Notes: generated from the sequence alone by a model not told the origin. A stretch of 64,000 nt of DNA from Marinobacterium halophilum (GCF_003014615.1 NZ_PYGI01000005.1:62001-126000), one strand, 5' to 3'. Positions 35,605-46,359 are shown, counted from the stretch's first letter. Translations and numbers: made by a program.

Positions 35605-38340
35605 TTAATGCTGCAGACGGTAGATCTGCCAATCCTCGGTCGGCTCGTTCAACATCATTTTCATATCAACCACATCTTCTTCCATGTTGTAGCTGATTTT
35701 GAAACCAAGCTTGCGGGCCAGGCCCTGCATACTCTTGTTTGAGGTCATGGTAGAACCTACCATTTGCAACGTGCCCCGGGCGCGACAATAGTCGATCGCC
35801 TTCTGCATCAGCAGCACACCCAGGCCTTCACCCTGCAGATCGTCACGGATCACGATCGAGAATTCGCTGCGTACATTATCAGCATCGGTCACCGCACGCA
35901 CTACCCCAAGCGTCTCGAAACCTGCACCACTGAGTTTCGGTGCCGTGACGATGAATGCCATCTCACGGTCGTAGTCGATCTGAGTCCAGGTCGCCAGCTC
36001 GGCATGAGTCGGTACCCCTCGGCTGTAAAAATAGCGTAACCGGATCGACTCAGGGCTCAATGAGTTGAAGAACGCCAGGTGAGCGGGCTCATCCTCGCCA
36101 CGAATCGCACGCAGTGTTGCCGCGCGCCCCGAACGCTTCAACGTCACCTGCTCGGTCAGATATTCCGGGTACGGCGAGATCGATAGCTGTGCCGGCTCAC
36201 CCAGCGATACCGCACAATCCACTGCCAACAGACCACGTTTATTGAGCAGCAGCGGATTGATTTCCAAACACTTCAATTCAGGCAGGTCAACCGCCATCTC
36301 GGACAACCGAATCAGCAGTTCGCACAAATGATCGACATCACGCTCTACCTGGTAACTGTTTTCAGCAATGATGTTATAGACACGCGAACGCCGAACCAGC
36401 TGACGCGCCAAAGCAAAGTTAAGCGGCGGCAACATGATATTTCGATCGGCCAATACATCAATGGCATACCCACCCACACCGAACAGGATAAGGGGGCCAA
36501 ACACGGGATCACGGGTAATACCCACATTCACCTGCATCGACTGGAAGCCACGCTTCATCTGCTGCACCACGAAACCATGCGACTCTTCCGGGGCATAACG
36601 CTCACCTACCCGATAGGCCAGCTTGGTCGTGGCATGACGTACTTCACTGATTGAATACAGATCCAGCGCCAAATCGCGCCAGCGCTGATGCGAACTGTTG
36701 TCGTAGCTGAACGGATAGATGTTCTCGCAATGCAACGCCTTGACCGCGACCGAACCACCCATTTGGCGAGCAATATCCACCACACCGCTGATGTCATCCG
36801 CATATCCGGTATTCGGCGTCGGAATTTCATACAGATCCAGCAGGTCACACGCTTCGGAGTGCAGCAGATAGTCACGCCCTTCTTCTTGCGCCTGTTGCAG
36901 CATTTTCCGTGCCCGCTTGCGATTAGGCAGGTTGTGCAGATGGAACGGTGCCGGTGTCTGGCGCATGGCCGCCTGATTGCGATGGTATTCCACCATCTGC
37001 ATAAAGGCATCCACCGCTTCCTCTGGCGTCATGAACGTCGGAATACCTGCCGCGTTGCAATGGTTACGCGCCTCAATCGCCGAATATCGCCCCATCCAGC
37101 AGGTCAATACATTACGTGGCGTCTTGCGCGCCACCTTGATCACTTCGTCAGCCGTTGCAACGCTCGCAGCCATGCGCGTCGGTGCATGAATGGTCAACAC
37201 CGCATCTACATTCGGGTCTTTGGTCAACAGGCGCGTAATTTCAGCAAAACGCTCCGGCGTCGCATCAGAATTGAGATCGACCGGGTTAAGCCCGTTCCAG
37301 GTAGCCGGTAGCAACTCAGCGATTGCCTGCCGGGTTTCTTCGGTGATTTCGGCCAATTTCCCCTGCTTGCGCAACAACCGGTCATACGCCAGCGCATTCG
37401 GGCCCATGCCGTTACATAGCATGGCCAGACGCTCACCGCGCATTGGCTTCATGCGTGACAGCGTTTCCAGTGCATTGAACAGCTGATCAGAGGTTTCAAC
37501 GCGGACGGCACCGGCACGGCGCAGCGCCGCATCATAGACCCGGTCTTCATCATCGATTCCGGGTGCCAACTCAACACTGTAACGGCCGTCCTGAATGATA
37601 TTGGACTTGAGCACCAGCACCAGCTTGTTGCGTGAGGCCGCACGTACGGCAGAAACAAAGTTGCGCGACGAACCTATGATGCGGTCCATCTGCAACAGGA
37701 TCGCCTGGGTGGCGGGCTCATTGGCCAGATAGTCAATAATTGCGGGCAAGTCGACATCAACCCCGTCCCCCAGCGTCAGGAAATGGGAAAAACCGATCTC
37801 CTGACCACTTGCCCAGTCAATCATCGCGGTGCCCAGCAAGCCGGACTGACCCACATAGGCAACCTTGCCTTTGCGAATATTGACATGGGAATAGCTGGCA
37901 TTGAGCTTGGCACCGGGAATCAGCAGCCCCATACAGTCAGGCCCGAGGATACGAATACCATAGGGCTTGGCGGCTTCACGCACATCTTCACGCAGCGAGC
38001 GGGTATGGTTACTGTTCTGCGGGCTCAGCCCTCCCGTCAGAATCATCGCCGCCTTGACCATATTCGCACCAAGCTTGCGAATGATGCCGGCCACGCTTTC
38101 CGGTGGGGCACAGATAATGGCCAGATCGGGCATTTCAGGCAGCTCTGCCACACTGCGAAAACACTGAATGCCATTAACCTCGTCATACCCCTGAGCATTC
38201 ACCGCCATCAGCTTGCCTGGATACTGGCTTTCGATCAGGTTGCGCAACACAATCCCGCCCATGCTGTCCTCGCGTTCAGACGCACCGAACACAGCTATGG
38301 ATTGGGGTTTGAAGAAGCGTTTGAGGTATTTTGTCGACAC
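35605..38340 (-). CDS. Pat/YfiQ-type acyl-CoA synthetase (ADP-forming)-acetyltransferase fusion
   Basis: This 911-aa protein combines a CoA-binding/ligase half and an ATP-grasp segment with a C-terminal GNAT acetyltransferase. The parts are an N-terminal CoA-binding Rossmann domain (IAVFGASEREDSMG, about residues 12-25), succinyl-CoA ligase-like domains, ATP-grasp at about 490-710, and GNAT at about 740-895 with RDDLQGEGLGVLLMQKAI. The architecture equals E. coli PatZ (YfiQ), which acetylates lysines of acetyl-CoA synthetase and others; in PatZ the ligase half is non-catalytic. The GTG start follows AGGA. Enzymatic targets are not visible here. Confidence 0.88.
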   Translation of the reverse strand: MSTKYLKRFFKPQSIAVFGASEREDSMGGIVLRNLIESQYPGKLMAVNAQGYDEVNGIQCFRSVAELPEMPDLAIICAPPESVAGIIRKLGANMVKAAMILTGGLSPQNSNHTRSLREDVREAAKPYGIRILGPDCMGLLIPGAKLNASYSHVNIRKGKVAYVGQSGLLGTAMIDWASGQEIGFSHFLTLGDGVDVDLPAIIDYLANEPATQAILLQMDRIIGSSRNFVSAVRAASRNKLVLVLKSNIIQDGRYSVELAPGIDDEDRVYDAALRRAGAVRVETSDQLFNALETLSRMKPMRGERLAMLCNGMGPNALAYDRLLRKQGKLAEITEETRQAIAELLPATWNGLNPVDLNSDATPERFAEITRLLTKDPNVDAVLTIHAPTRMAASVATADEVIKVARKTPRNVLTCWMGRYSAIEARNHCNAAGIPTFMTPEEAVDAFMQMVEYHRNQAAMRQTPAPFHLHNLPNRKRARKMLQQAQEEGRDYLLHSEACDLLDLYEIPTPNTGYADDISGVVDIARQMGGSVAVKALHCENIYPFSYDNSSHQRWRDLALDLYSISEVRHATTKLAYRVGERYAPEESHGFVVQQMKRGFQSMQVNVGITRDPVFGPLILFGVGGYAIDVLADRNIMLPPLNFALARQLVRRSRVYNIIAENSYQVERDVDHLCELLIRLSEMAVDLPELKCLEINPLLLNKRGLLAVDCAVSLGEPAQLSISPYPEYLTEQVTLKRSGRAATLRAIRGEDEPAHLAFFNSLSPESIRLRYFYSRGVPTHAELATWTQIDYDREMAFIVTAPKLSGAGFETLGVVRAVTDADNVRSEFSIVIRDDLQGEGLGVLLMQKAIDYCRARGTLQMVGSTMTSNKSMQGLARKLGFKISYNMEEDVVDMKMMLNEPTEDWQIYRLQH

Positions 38341-38555
38341 TCAGTGAGTTCCTATATTGGCACAGTCAATTTTCATTACGGGTCATACACCCGATAGCGT
38401 ATTCTATCCTTTTCGCACCTGCAGCAAAAGGCGATAAAAAACCGATCCGGCAATTGGACTTTGGGTGAAAATTACTCATACCTGACCATACACCCTCGAC
38501 TGCCAGACTGGTATTCTCTTTGCTTGCGCCCACCCGTCAGAGAAAGGAGATTCAG

Positions 38556-40292
38556 ATGACACGCATGCCTTTTCCCGATATCAAGAACAGCATCGACCGC
38601 GTTATACATGCCATCGAGGGGCGCCATACCAATGGTCTGTCGCCCGCATCTCTGACATTGGCCTACATGGACTGGCTTATCCACACTAGCCACTCGCCGG
38701 GTAAACTCAATGAGCTGTTGGAAAACATTCTACGCAAAAGCAGCGCTTTTGGCCTTTGGGCTGCTCGCGCCAGCCTCGACAGCAACGCAGCGCCCTTCAT
38801 TCAATCTCTGCCGGGAGATCGGCGCTTCAATGACCCGGCCTGGAAGCGTTTTCCCTACAATGTCATGGCGCAGGGTTTCCTGCTGCAGGAACAATGGTGG
38901 CACTATGCCACAACCGGCATCCCGGGCGTGGCCAAGCATCACGAAAATGTAGTCTCGTTTGCCGCACGTCAGTGCCTCGATCTTTTTTCGCCGACCAATT
39001 ACCCGTTCACCAACCCGACAGTAGTGGAGAAAGCGATCAGCACCGGCGGCCAGAGCCTGGCCAAAGGCATGCAGAACTTGATGGAAGACCTGCAGCATTC
39101 CCTGCTGGAAGACAAAAACCCCGACGACCAGCCCTTTGTCGTCGGCAAGCAACTGGCCTGCACGCCCGGTAAAGTCATTTTCCGCAACCGCCTGATCGAG
39201 CTGATTCAATACTCACCAACCACCGACAAGGTTGCAGCGGAGCCAATCCTGATCACACCGGCATGGATCATGAAGTATTACATTCTCGACCTGTCAGAGC
39301 ACAATTCCATGGTGCGCTATCTGGTCGACAAGGGACATACAGTGTTCATGATATCCTGGCACAACCCCGATGCCCGCGACCGCGATATGGGCATGAGCGA
39401 CTACCTGAACCTGGGTGTCATGGACGCGCTGAAAGCGATTAATGCCGTCCTTCCCGAGCGCAAGGTACATCTGGTCGGCTACTGTCTGGGCGGTACGCTC
39501 GCGACCATCGCCGCTGCCGCCATGTCACGTGACAATGATGATCGCCTGCAGTCGTTGACCATGTTCACTGCACAGACCGACTTTACCGAGGCCGGTGAGT
39601 TGATGCTGTTCATCGACGAAAGTCAGCTGACCTACATGGAAGATATCATGTGGGACAAAGGCTACCTGGATACCCAGCAAATGGCGGGAGCCTTCACCCT
39701 GCTGCGTTCCTATGACCTGATCTGGTCACGTATTGTCAGTGAATACCTGCTCGGTGAAAGTCCACGCGTGAACGACCTGATGACCTGGAACGCCGACTCC
39801 ACACGCATGCCGTACAAGATGCATTCGGAGTATCTGCGCCATCTATTCTTGAATAACGACTTGGCCAGCGGCCGCTTCCCGGTTGGTGAGCGCCCGATCT
39901 CCTTGCGCGACATCCGTGTCCCGGTCTTTTGCGTCGCCACCCAAACCGACCACGTTGCGCCTTGGCGGTCGGTGTACAAGGTACACGATCTGATGAATAC
40001 AGAGGTGACCTTCGCCCTGACCAGCGGCGGCCATAATGCCGGTATTGTCAGCGAACCCGGCCACCCCCGCCGCAGCTATCAGCTGGGCGTACAGACCCCC
40101 GAGGACAAGCATATTCCAGCCGATGACTGGCTATTACGCCACGACAGTCGTGATGGCTCCTGGTGGGAACCCTGGTCAGACTGGCTGACCCAACACAGCA
40201 CCGGACAGATCAAGCCACCTGCCATGGGCAACGCGGATGCGGGCTACCCTGTCATCGCACCGGCTCCGGGCACTTACGTCTTCGAACGCTGA
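38556..40292 (+). CDS. phaC: Poly(3-hydroxyalkanoate) synthase, class I-like
   Basis: This 578-aa synthase polymerises 3-hydroxyacyl-CoA into PHA granules. The catalytic triad is visible: the lipase-like box GYCLGGT with Cys310, Asp in QTDHVAPW and His in SGGHNAGIVSEPGHPRR. The PhaC N-terminal domain precedes the alpha/beta-hydrolase core. The ATG at 38556 has AAGGAG; a longer frame from 38520 is unlikely. No phaA, phaB, phasin or depolymerase gene lies nearby, so monomers come from elsewhere. A 10-bp hairpin follows the gene. Confidence 0.88.
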   Translation: MTRMPFPDIKNSIDRVIHAIEGRHTNGLSPASLTLAYMDWLIHTSHSPGKLNELLENILRKSSAFGLWAARASLDSNAAPFIQSLPGDRRFNDPAWKRFPYNVMAQGFLLQEQWWHYATTGIPGVAKHHENVVSFAARQCLDLFSPTNYPFTNPTVVEKAISTGGQSLAKGMQNLMEDLQHSLLEDKNPDDQPFVVGKQLACTPGKVIFRNRLIELIQYSPTTDKVAAEPILITPAWIMKYYILDLSEHNSMVRYLVDKGHTVFMISWHNPDARDRDMGMSDYLNLGVMDALKAINAVLPERKVHLVGYCLGGTLATIAAAAMSRDNDDRLQSLTMFTAQTDFTEAGELMLFIDESQLTYMEDIMWDKGYLDTQQMAGAFTLLRSYDLIWSRIVSEYLLGESPRVNDLMTWNADSTRMPYKMHSEYLRHLFLNNDLASGRFPVGERPISLRDIRVPVFCVATQTDHVAPWRSVYKVHDLMNTEVTFALTSGGHNAGIVSEPGHPRRSYQLGVQTPEDKHIPADDWLLRHDSRDGSWWEPWSDWLTQHSTGQIKPPAMGNADAGYPVIAPAPGTYVFER

Positions 40293-40300
40293 TCAACTAT

Positions 40301-40327
40301 GGTCGCGCCCTGAGCATGGGCGCGACC
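40301..40327 (+). terminator. Hairpin after phaC without clear U tract
   Basis: Arms GGTCGCGCCC and GGGCGCGACC (10 bp, GC-rich) flank a 7-nt loop directly after the phaC stop. No run of T follows, so it may be a weak terminator, an mRNA-stabilising end, or a pause site. The rest of 40293-40533 (about 240 bases) holds no gene and probably the promoter of the next small gene. Confidence 0.55.
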
Positions 40328-40533
40328 GATTGATCTGAATCGATATATTCAATGATCCTGATAGGTATTTTTTATTTTGATGCCGGCCACAAGCTGGACT
40401 ATATTCGCGCTTAGATGAGGGATTCAACTGAACGCGCGTAAACCTCCATGTTTCCTGCGTTTGAACACCTTCCCGAATCGTCACTATTGCGGCGCTGCCG
40501 TTCCCTAAAAAACCTTACGTGAGAGTGAGAACG

Positions 40534-40740
40534 ATGGGCACTAAAATCCGTGTCGATCAAGTGGCTGATGATGATCTGGACGACTGGAACGAGCCGCTCA
40601 GTGAAGAGGAAGAAGACACAGGCCGAAGCCGGTTGAAATATAACGGCAAGCGCCGGCGTCAAATTGAAGACTTCATGGAAGAGCGCCGCTTGATCCGACA
40701 GATAAGCGATAGCTACGACGACTTCGACCACCTGCGCTAG
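40534..40740 (+). CDS. Small PA3496-like acidic/basic protein
   Basis: This 68-aa protein has an acidic N-terminal half (DQVADDDLDDW and PLSEEEEDTG) and a basic, helical C-terminal half (KRRRQIEDFMEERRLIRQI). It resembles the PA3496 family of small proteins described in pseudomonads as putative envelope-integrity factors. The match is by pattern, not proven. There is no signal peptide. I use the ATG at 40534; a GTG five codons upstream is open. It converges on the ectoine-operon TPR gene, with the two stops inside one hairpin region. Confidence 0.65.
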   Translation: MGTKIRVDQVADDDLDDWNEPLSEEEEDTGRSRLKYNGKRRRQIEDFMEERRLIRQISDSYDDFDHLR

Positions 40741-40748
40741 CCGTTGAT

Positions 40749-40785
40749 ACTTGCCGGCAGGACTTAAGAGTCCCTGCTGGCAAGT
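40749..40785. terminator. Hairpin between convergent genes
   Basis: Imperfect arms (left 40749-40764, right 40769-40785; core ACTTGCC/GGCAAGT and GCAGG/CCTGC) enclose a 4-nt loop. The TPR gene stop is inside it. There is no T run on either side, so termination may be partial or rho-assisted. Confidence 0.5.
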
Positions 40786-41705
40786 TCCGCATCCGGCCCG
40801 GTCAGAACCGACATGAAATCAGGTTCTTGCGACAATGACAGCAGCCTCTGCTCCTGACGCGCCTGCTCCCGATACTCATCGGAAATACTGACCGCCTGCT
40901 TCAGGTAATCCAGTGCAATACGACTGGCTCCCAAATCCGCATATGCGCACGCCAGCTGGAAATAGGCATGGCCACTGTCCGGCTCCGCCGTCAAGGCAAG
41001 GTTACACAGTGAAATCGCCCACTGATGCTGGTTCAACTCCAATGCCGCATCCGCCTTATGGGTCAGCGCTTCCGCATTATCGGGGCGCAATTCAAGAATA
41101 CGATCATACAGCCGTATCTTCTGCTCCCACGATGTTTCCTGAGAAGCCTTCACCCAAAGCGTCTGCACTTCATTGGTAATTTCCAACTCATGCTGGTTTT
41201 CCTGAATGATCCTGGATTTGCGCAGCAACTCTTTCTCCACGCGCTCCAGACGCTCCTCATACTCTTCAACCAGACGTCCAACCTTTTCGTCGGCGATGGA
41301 CTGCACCCGATCACGAATCTCGCGAATGGAGCTCCAGCCCACGATCAACAGGATAGAGGATGCCGCCGCGATCAGGTAGAAGAAGTAGGTGACCGTATCG
41401 GTCGCATATGAGATGGAACTATTGGCAACCTTGAGTTCACGATCGGTAATCTCGCGGATCATCTCGACGCGCTGACGCTCCATATCAGTACGCAACGCCT
41501 TGATCTCATCGATGATATAGCGTTCGATAAACGGCTTGAACATTGGCTCTTTAATCTGCTCCACATGCTCACGCAGTGTCAGCCCTTGATCACCCGACTC
41601 AACCATGCCTTCCACAACGGAAACGGCCCCCTGATCGGGGGCCTCCTCTTGTGCCATCGCCAGACATGGCAACAACATCAGTAAAGCTACCTTCAGGCAG
41701 CGCAT
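40764..41705 (-). CDS. TPR-containing membrane protein of the ectoine operon
   Basis: I do not know this 313-aa protein's function. Features are a signal peptide (residues 1-18, ending CLAMA) and a periplasmic stretch to about 102. A transmembrane helix follows (about 105-125, TYFFYLIAAASSILLIVGW), then a charged coiled coil (130-180, rich in Glu/Arg). Two or three TPR-like repeats come next (185-290, such as KIRLYDRILELRPDNAEALTHKADAALE). The ATG lies 13 bases inside the end of ask, so it is translationally coupled to the ectoine aspartokinase. The layout suggests a periplasm-sensing scaffold whose TPR domain faces the cytosol. That is inference. Confidence 0.75.
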   Translation of the reverse strand: MRCLKVALLMLLPCLAMAQEEAPDQGAVSVVEGMVESGDQGLTLREHVEQIKEPMFKPFIERYIIDEIKALRTDMERQRVEMIREITDRELKVANSSISYATDTVTYFFYLIAAASSILLIVGWSSIREIRDRVQSIADEKVGRLVEEYEERLERVEKELLRKSRIIQENQHELEITNEVQTLWVKASQETSWEQKIRLYDRILELRPDNAEALTHKADAALELNQHQWAISLCNLALTAEPDSGHAYFQLACAYADLGASRIALDYLKQAVSISDEYREQARQEQRLLSLSQEPDFMSVLTGPDAELASRDS

Positions 41706-43123
41706 ATAACATCCCCATGCTCTTCTTGCTCGATCAATGCATGGTGCAAGGCACGCACGGCAGACTCATAATCGTCCTGATTAACGATACATTGCATTTC
41801 AACCTGACGCATAGACTGGTGCAGCGCTTGCACACTGATACCTGCCTTGGCCAGCGCTGAAACCGTTTTCGCCAAAATACCCGGCACCTTCAGATCCGAA
41901 CCGATGGCAGAAACGATGGCAACCTTATGCAGACCCACTTCGGCACTGTTATATTTTTCGCCAATCAAGCGCACGGCGCGATTGACCATCTTGCGCGAGC
42001 CGGCCACAAAGTAGGTGATGCTGTTGGCATCGGAGTCGCGATTGACCACATAAAGCTTCAGGTCCTGCAGCAGGCGCGACAATTCAATATCGTAGCGCGC
42101 CTCACCGAGCATATCCTGATCGAAGATTTCAATGGCAAACACGTTCGGGCGCCCGGCAATGATTTCCACCTGCGGCTTGGCGCTGCAGTAATCAGTGCTG
42201 ATAACCGTACCGTCGTGGTCAGGCTCGAATGCGTTCTTGATACGCAGCTCAATCTCCTGCTGACGCAAACCTTTAGCCGCCTTCGGATGAATCGCTTCCA
42301 TACCCAGATTGGAGAGCTGGTCGGCCACATCGTAATTGGTACGCCCGATGGTAACCACGTTATCCAGGCCCACAATACCCGGATCTGCCGTACTCAGGTG
42401 AAATTCCTTATGAATCACCGCTTCGGCCGCGCCGGTTTTGGTCGCTATCTTGCTGAACGTCATCTCGCTATAGCCACGATCAAAGGTGCGCATCAAACCT
42501 TCGCTGCAGTGCGTGTAGCCGGTCACTATCGGCATTTCCCGGCTGACATCAATATCCTTGAAGCTCTGTTCGATCATCTCATCGAACGGCAGCGGGTTAG
42601 GCTGATCCCAACCTGACAAATCAACAAAGCGTGCGTTAACACCCGCTTTCTTCAACGCCAGCACACTATTGTGAGCACTATGCGCCTCACCGATTGCGGC
42701 CAGCATCTCGCGCACTTTCATCAAATGCTCATCCAGCTGAAAGTGCCCGTGGGAGCAGAGCTGCTGCAAGCTGGACATGATTGTTTCCACATCCGTGATT
42801 CGCTGCGTGATAAAGCGGTCAGCTTCGACCCGCTCAACGGAATCACCAAACAGCTCCAGGTTGATATCAGCCATGCGGGCGCGCACATCGGTCAAGGCTT
42901 CACGCCAGGCGCTTTCGTTTTCCGCATTGGCAAACCGCGCATACACGCCCGGTTCTCCGGTTTTCTTGTGCTCAAGGAGCAGATTGGTGATGCCGCCATA
43001 GGCGGATACAACGAAGATACGGTTGTACAGTGTCTCGCCTGTGCGTTCACCAATCAGAATGGTATCCATCAGCTCACGAAAGCGACTCATTGAGGTGCCG
43101 CCGATCTTCTCTACAGTATGCAT
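41693..43123 (-). CDS. ask: Ectoine-type aspartate kinase
   Basis: This is an aspartokinase of the Ask_Ect class, catalysing aspartate to aspartyl phosphate, the entry to ectoine, lysine and threonine synthesis. The 476-aa protein starts HTVEKIGGTSMSRF and has the kinase domain (FVVSAYGGITNLLLEHK) and two ACT domains near the C-terminus (YDIELSRLLQDLKLYVVN, VAIVSAIGSDLKVPGILAK). Such enzymes are often insensitive to lysine/threonine feedback; this is known from the family, not shown here. The start at 43123 is the family start. A TTG-led extension upstream lies in the intercistronic hairpin and is rejected. It is separated from ectC by 113 bases. Confidence 0.93.
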   Translation of the reverse strand: MHTVEKIGGTSMSRFRELMDTILIGERTGETLYNRIFVVSAYGGITNLLLEHKKTGEPGVYARFANAENESAWREALTDVRARMADINLELFGDSVERVEADRFITQRITDVETIMSSLQQLCSHGHFQLDEHLMKVREMLAAIGEAHSAHNSVLALKKAGVNARFVDLSGWDQPNPLPFDEMIEQSFKDIDVSREMPIVTGYTHCSEGLMRTFDRGYSEMTFSKIATKTGAAEAVIHKEFHLSTADPGIVGLDNVVTIGRTNYDVADQLSNLGMEAIHPKAAKGLRQQEIELRIKNAFEPDHDGTVISTDYCSAKPQVEIIAGRPNVFAIEIFDQDMLGEARYDIELSRLLQDLKLYVVNRDSDANSITYFVAGSRKMVNRAVRLIGEKYNSAEVGLHKVAIVSAIGSDLKVPGILAKTVSALAKAGISVQALHQSMRQVEMQCIVNQDDYESAVRALHHALIEQEEHGDVICAA

Positions 43124-43190
43124 GTTATGTCCTGTTGGCTTCTCTCGTATATTCCTGGGCGCGAATGGCTGCGCCATGGTCGACAGATAA

Positions 43191-43220
43191 AAACATGCCG
43201 GCAATCATGCCGGCATGTTT
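43191..43220 (-). terminator. Strong terminator-like hairpin between ectC and ask
   Basis: A perfect 12-bp stem (AAACATGCCGGC and GCCGGCATGTTT) with a 6-nt loop lies 17 bases past the ectC stop. On the minus strand it is followed by a run of T (GTTTTTAT). It would terminate or attenuate transcription of ectABC before ask and the TPR gene, or stabilise the ectABC message. Confidence 0.85.
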
Positions 43221-43236
43221 AACTTCGGGCAGGCAC

Positions 43237-43635
43237 TCAAGCCTCGACCGTGTCTGCCTCCAGCGGGTAGACGCCATTCTCGTCGTGCACTTCTTTACCG
43301 TTCAGCGGCGGATTGAATACACACGCCAGCTTCATTTCTTTGGTGGCACGCAGCAGGTGCTCATCATGTTCATTCAGATTATACAGAGTCCCGGGCTTAA
43401 TCGAATAGATCTTGCCATCAGCAAGCGTTTCAACTTCACCTTCACCACTGATGCAATACACGGACTCCAGATGATTCTGGTACCAGATGTGCGTTTCGGT
43501 TCCTTCATAAATCGTGGTGATATGGAAGGAATACCCCATTTTGTCATCTTTCAACAGCATCCGCGTACTTTCCCAGGTTGCAGATACCACACGACGTTCT
43601 GAGTTTTCGCATTCTTCCAATGTTCTTACGATCAT
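43237..43635 (-). CDS. ectC: EctC, L-ectoine synthase
   Basis: This iron-dependent cupin enzyme closes N-gamma-acetyl-diaminobutyrate to ectoine, a compatible solute. The 132-aa protein begins [17 protein letters not shown] and has the family core [20 protein letters not shown] and [20 protein letters not shown], followed by [18 protein letters not shown]. Length is typical (about 130 aa). It lies 50 bases after ectB in the standard ectABC order. Taken with ectA, ectB and ask, the strain should make ectoine; no ectD hydroxylase is present here. Confidence 0.97.
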   Translation of the reverse strand: MIVRTLEECENSERRVVSATWESTRMLLKDDKMGYSFHITTIYEGTETHIWYQNHLESVYCISGEGEVETLADGKIYSIKPGTLYNLNEHDEHLLRATKEMKLACVFNPPLNGKEVHDENGVYPLEADTVEA

Positions 43636-43685
43636 TACAACTACTCTCTATTAATGAATGAATTCAGGCAGACAGCAATACAACC

Positions 43686-45487
<1,802 letters not shown>

Positions 45488-45514
45488 AGTATTTGATTTA
45501 TTTAGCCTTGCTAT

Positions 45515-45552
45515 GGTTTTTAGTATAAAACATATCTAGAATGACTTTTCAA
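45515..45552 (-). promoter_or_regulatory. Candidate ectA promoter with overlapping inverted repeat
   Basis: On the minus strand, TTGAAA (45547-45552) and TATACT (45522-45527) form a sigma70-like promoter with a long 19-bp spacer, about 35 bases before the ectA ATG. A short inverted repeat, GTTTTTAGTATAAAAC (half-sites GTTTT/AAAAC, 45516-45531), covers the -10. In methylotrophs EctR represses from a site over the ectA -10, so this may be an operator. Inference from position. Confidence 0.55.
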
Positions 45553-45641
45553 GCACGTAAGTAATCGTAACACGTAAGAAACAAAAGCCCTGTTGACGGC
45601 ATTTCACGCCAACAAGCTCCATATAAGGGCAAAATATCCAT

Positions 45642-45660
45642 TGCTTTGCATTGCAAAGCA
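45642..45660. promoter_or_regulatory. Perfect 19-bp palindrome, candidate EctR operator
   Basis: TGCTTTGCATTGCAAAGCA is a perfect dyad (9-bp arms, 1-bp centre) in the ectA-ectR divergent region. A candidate -35 of ectR, TTGCAA at 45651-45656, overlaps it, with GATAAA 17 bp on, so binding could repress ectR. Its half-site TTTGCATT recurs at 45685-45692. The palindrome is about 98 bases upstream of the ectR ATG. Confidence 0.6.
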
Positions 45661-45757
45661 TTAACCGTGGAGTGATAAAGTTATTTTGCATTACTCAACA
45701 AATCAGGCTAAAAGGCGCTCAGAGTTCAAACCAACATCGGGGAACCTTCCAAGCGCT

Positions 45758-46285
45758 ATGGAAAAAAGTCAGGACGCACTGGTATTACTGCGCCAGATCA
45801 TTCGTGCTACAGACCTGCACGACAAACATCTGAGCCGAATGACCGGTCTCACCATGCCACAGCTCATGACCATGCAGACACTGCGTATAAACGGTCCGCT
45901 GACCATTGGCATGCTTGCCAAAGAGATGAATCTCGCGCAAGCAACAGTCACCAGTATTCTGGATCGCCTTGAGCGCAAAAATCTCGTGCGCCGCGAACGC
46001 AGCAACACCGACAAGCGCAAAGTACTGGCCTGCCCGACCGAGCAAGGGCAAGAGCTGTTGAAGTCAGCCCCAACCACGCTACAGGACACATTCATTCGTC
46101 AGTTCGATGACATGCATGACTGGGAGCAATCCATGATTGTGGCGGCACTGGAGCATGTATCCCACATCCTGGGCGCTCACCACATTGATGCGGCTCCCAT
46201 GCTGGATATCGGCGCACTCGACCGCACCAGCGATAACCATATGCCCGAGTACTTGAAGCCGACACACCCACCCTTCAAGAACTGA
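45758..46285 (+). CDS. ectR: EctR, MarR-family regulator of ectoine genes
   Basis: This MarR-type winged-helix regulator is 175 aa. Its DNA-recognition region is TIGMLAKEMNLAQATVTSIL followed by DRLERKNLVRRERSNTDKRK, residues about 50-95. It is divergent from ectABC-ask, the position of EctR, a repressor of ectoine genes in methylotrophs and other halotolerant bacteria. I start at the ATG at 45758 (MEKSQDALVLLRQ); a TTG 24 codons earlier would add a poor N-terminus. Probably autoregulated, given the palindrome upstream. Confidence 0.9.
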   Translation: MEKSQDALVLLRQIIRATDLHDKHLSRMTGLTMPQLMTMQTLRINGPLTIGMLAKEMNLAQATVTSILDRLERKNLVRRERSNTDKRKVLACPTEQGQELLKSAPTTLQDTFIRQFDDMHDWEQSMIVAALEHVSHILGAHHIDAAPMLDIGALDRTSDNHMPEYLKPTHPPFKN

Positions 46286-46359
46286 AGCGGGCGATTGTCG
46301 CCCGGGCAGCCGCTCTCTGTTATGATGCGTGTTTTGTGCATGTAGATGGACTGCCGAAC

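Noticed and set aside
43124-43204. TTG-led N-terminal extension of the aspartokinase
   Set aside because: It starts inside the intercistronic hairpin and lacks family similarity; the ATG at 43123 matches the Ask_Ect start.
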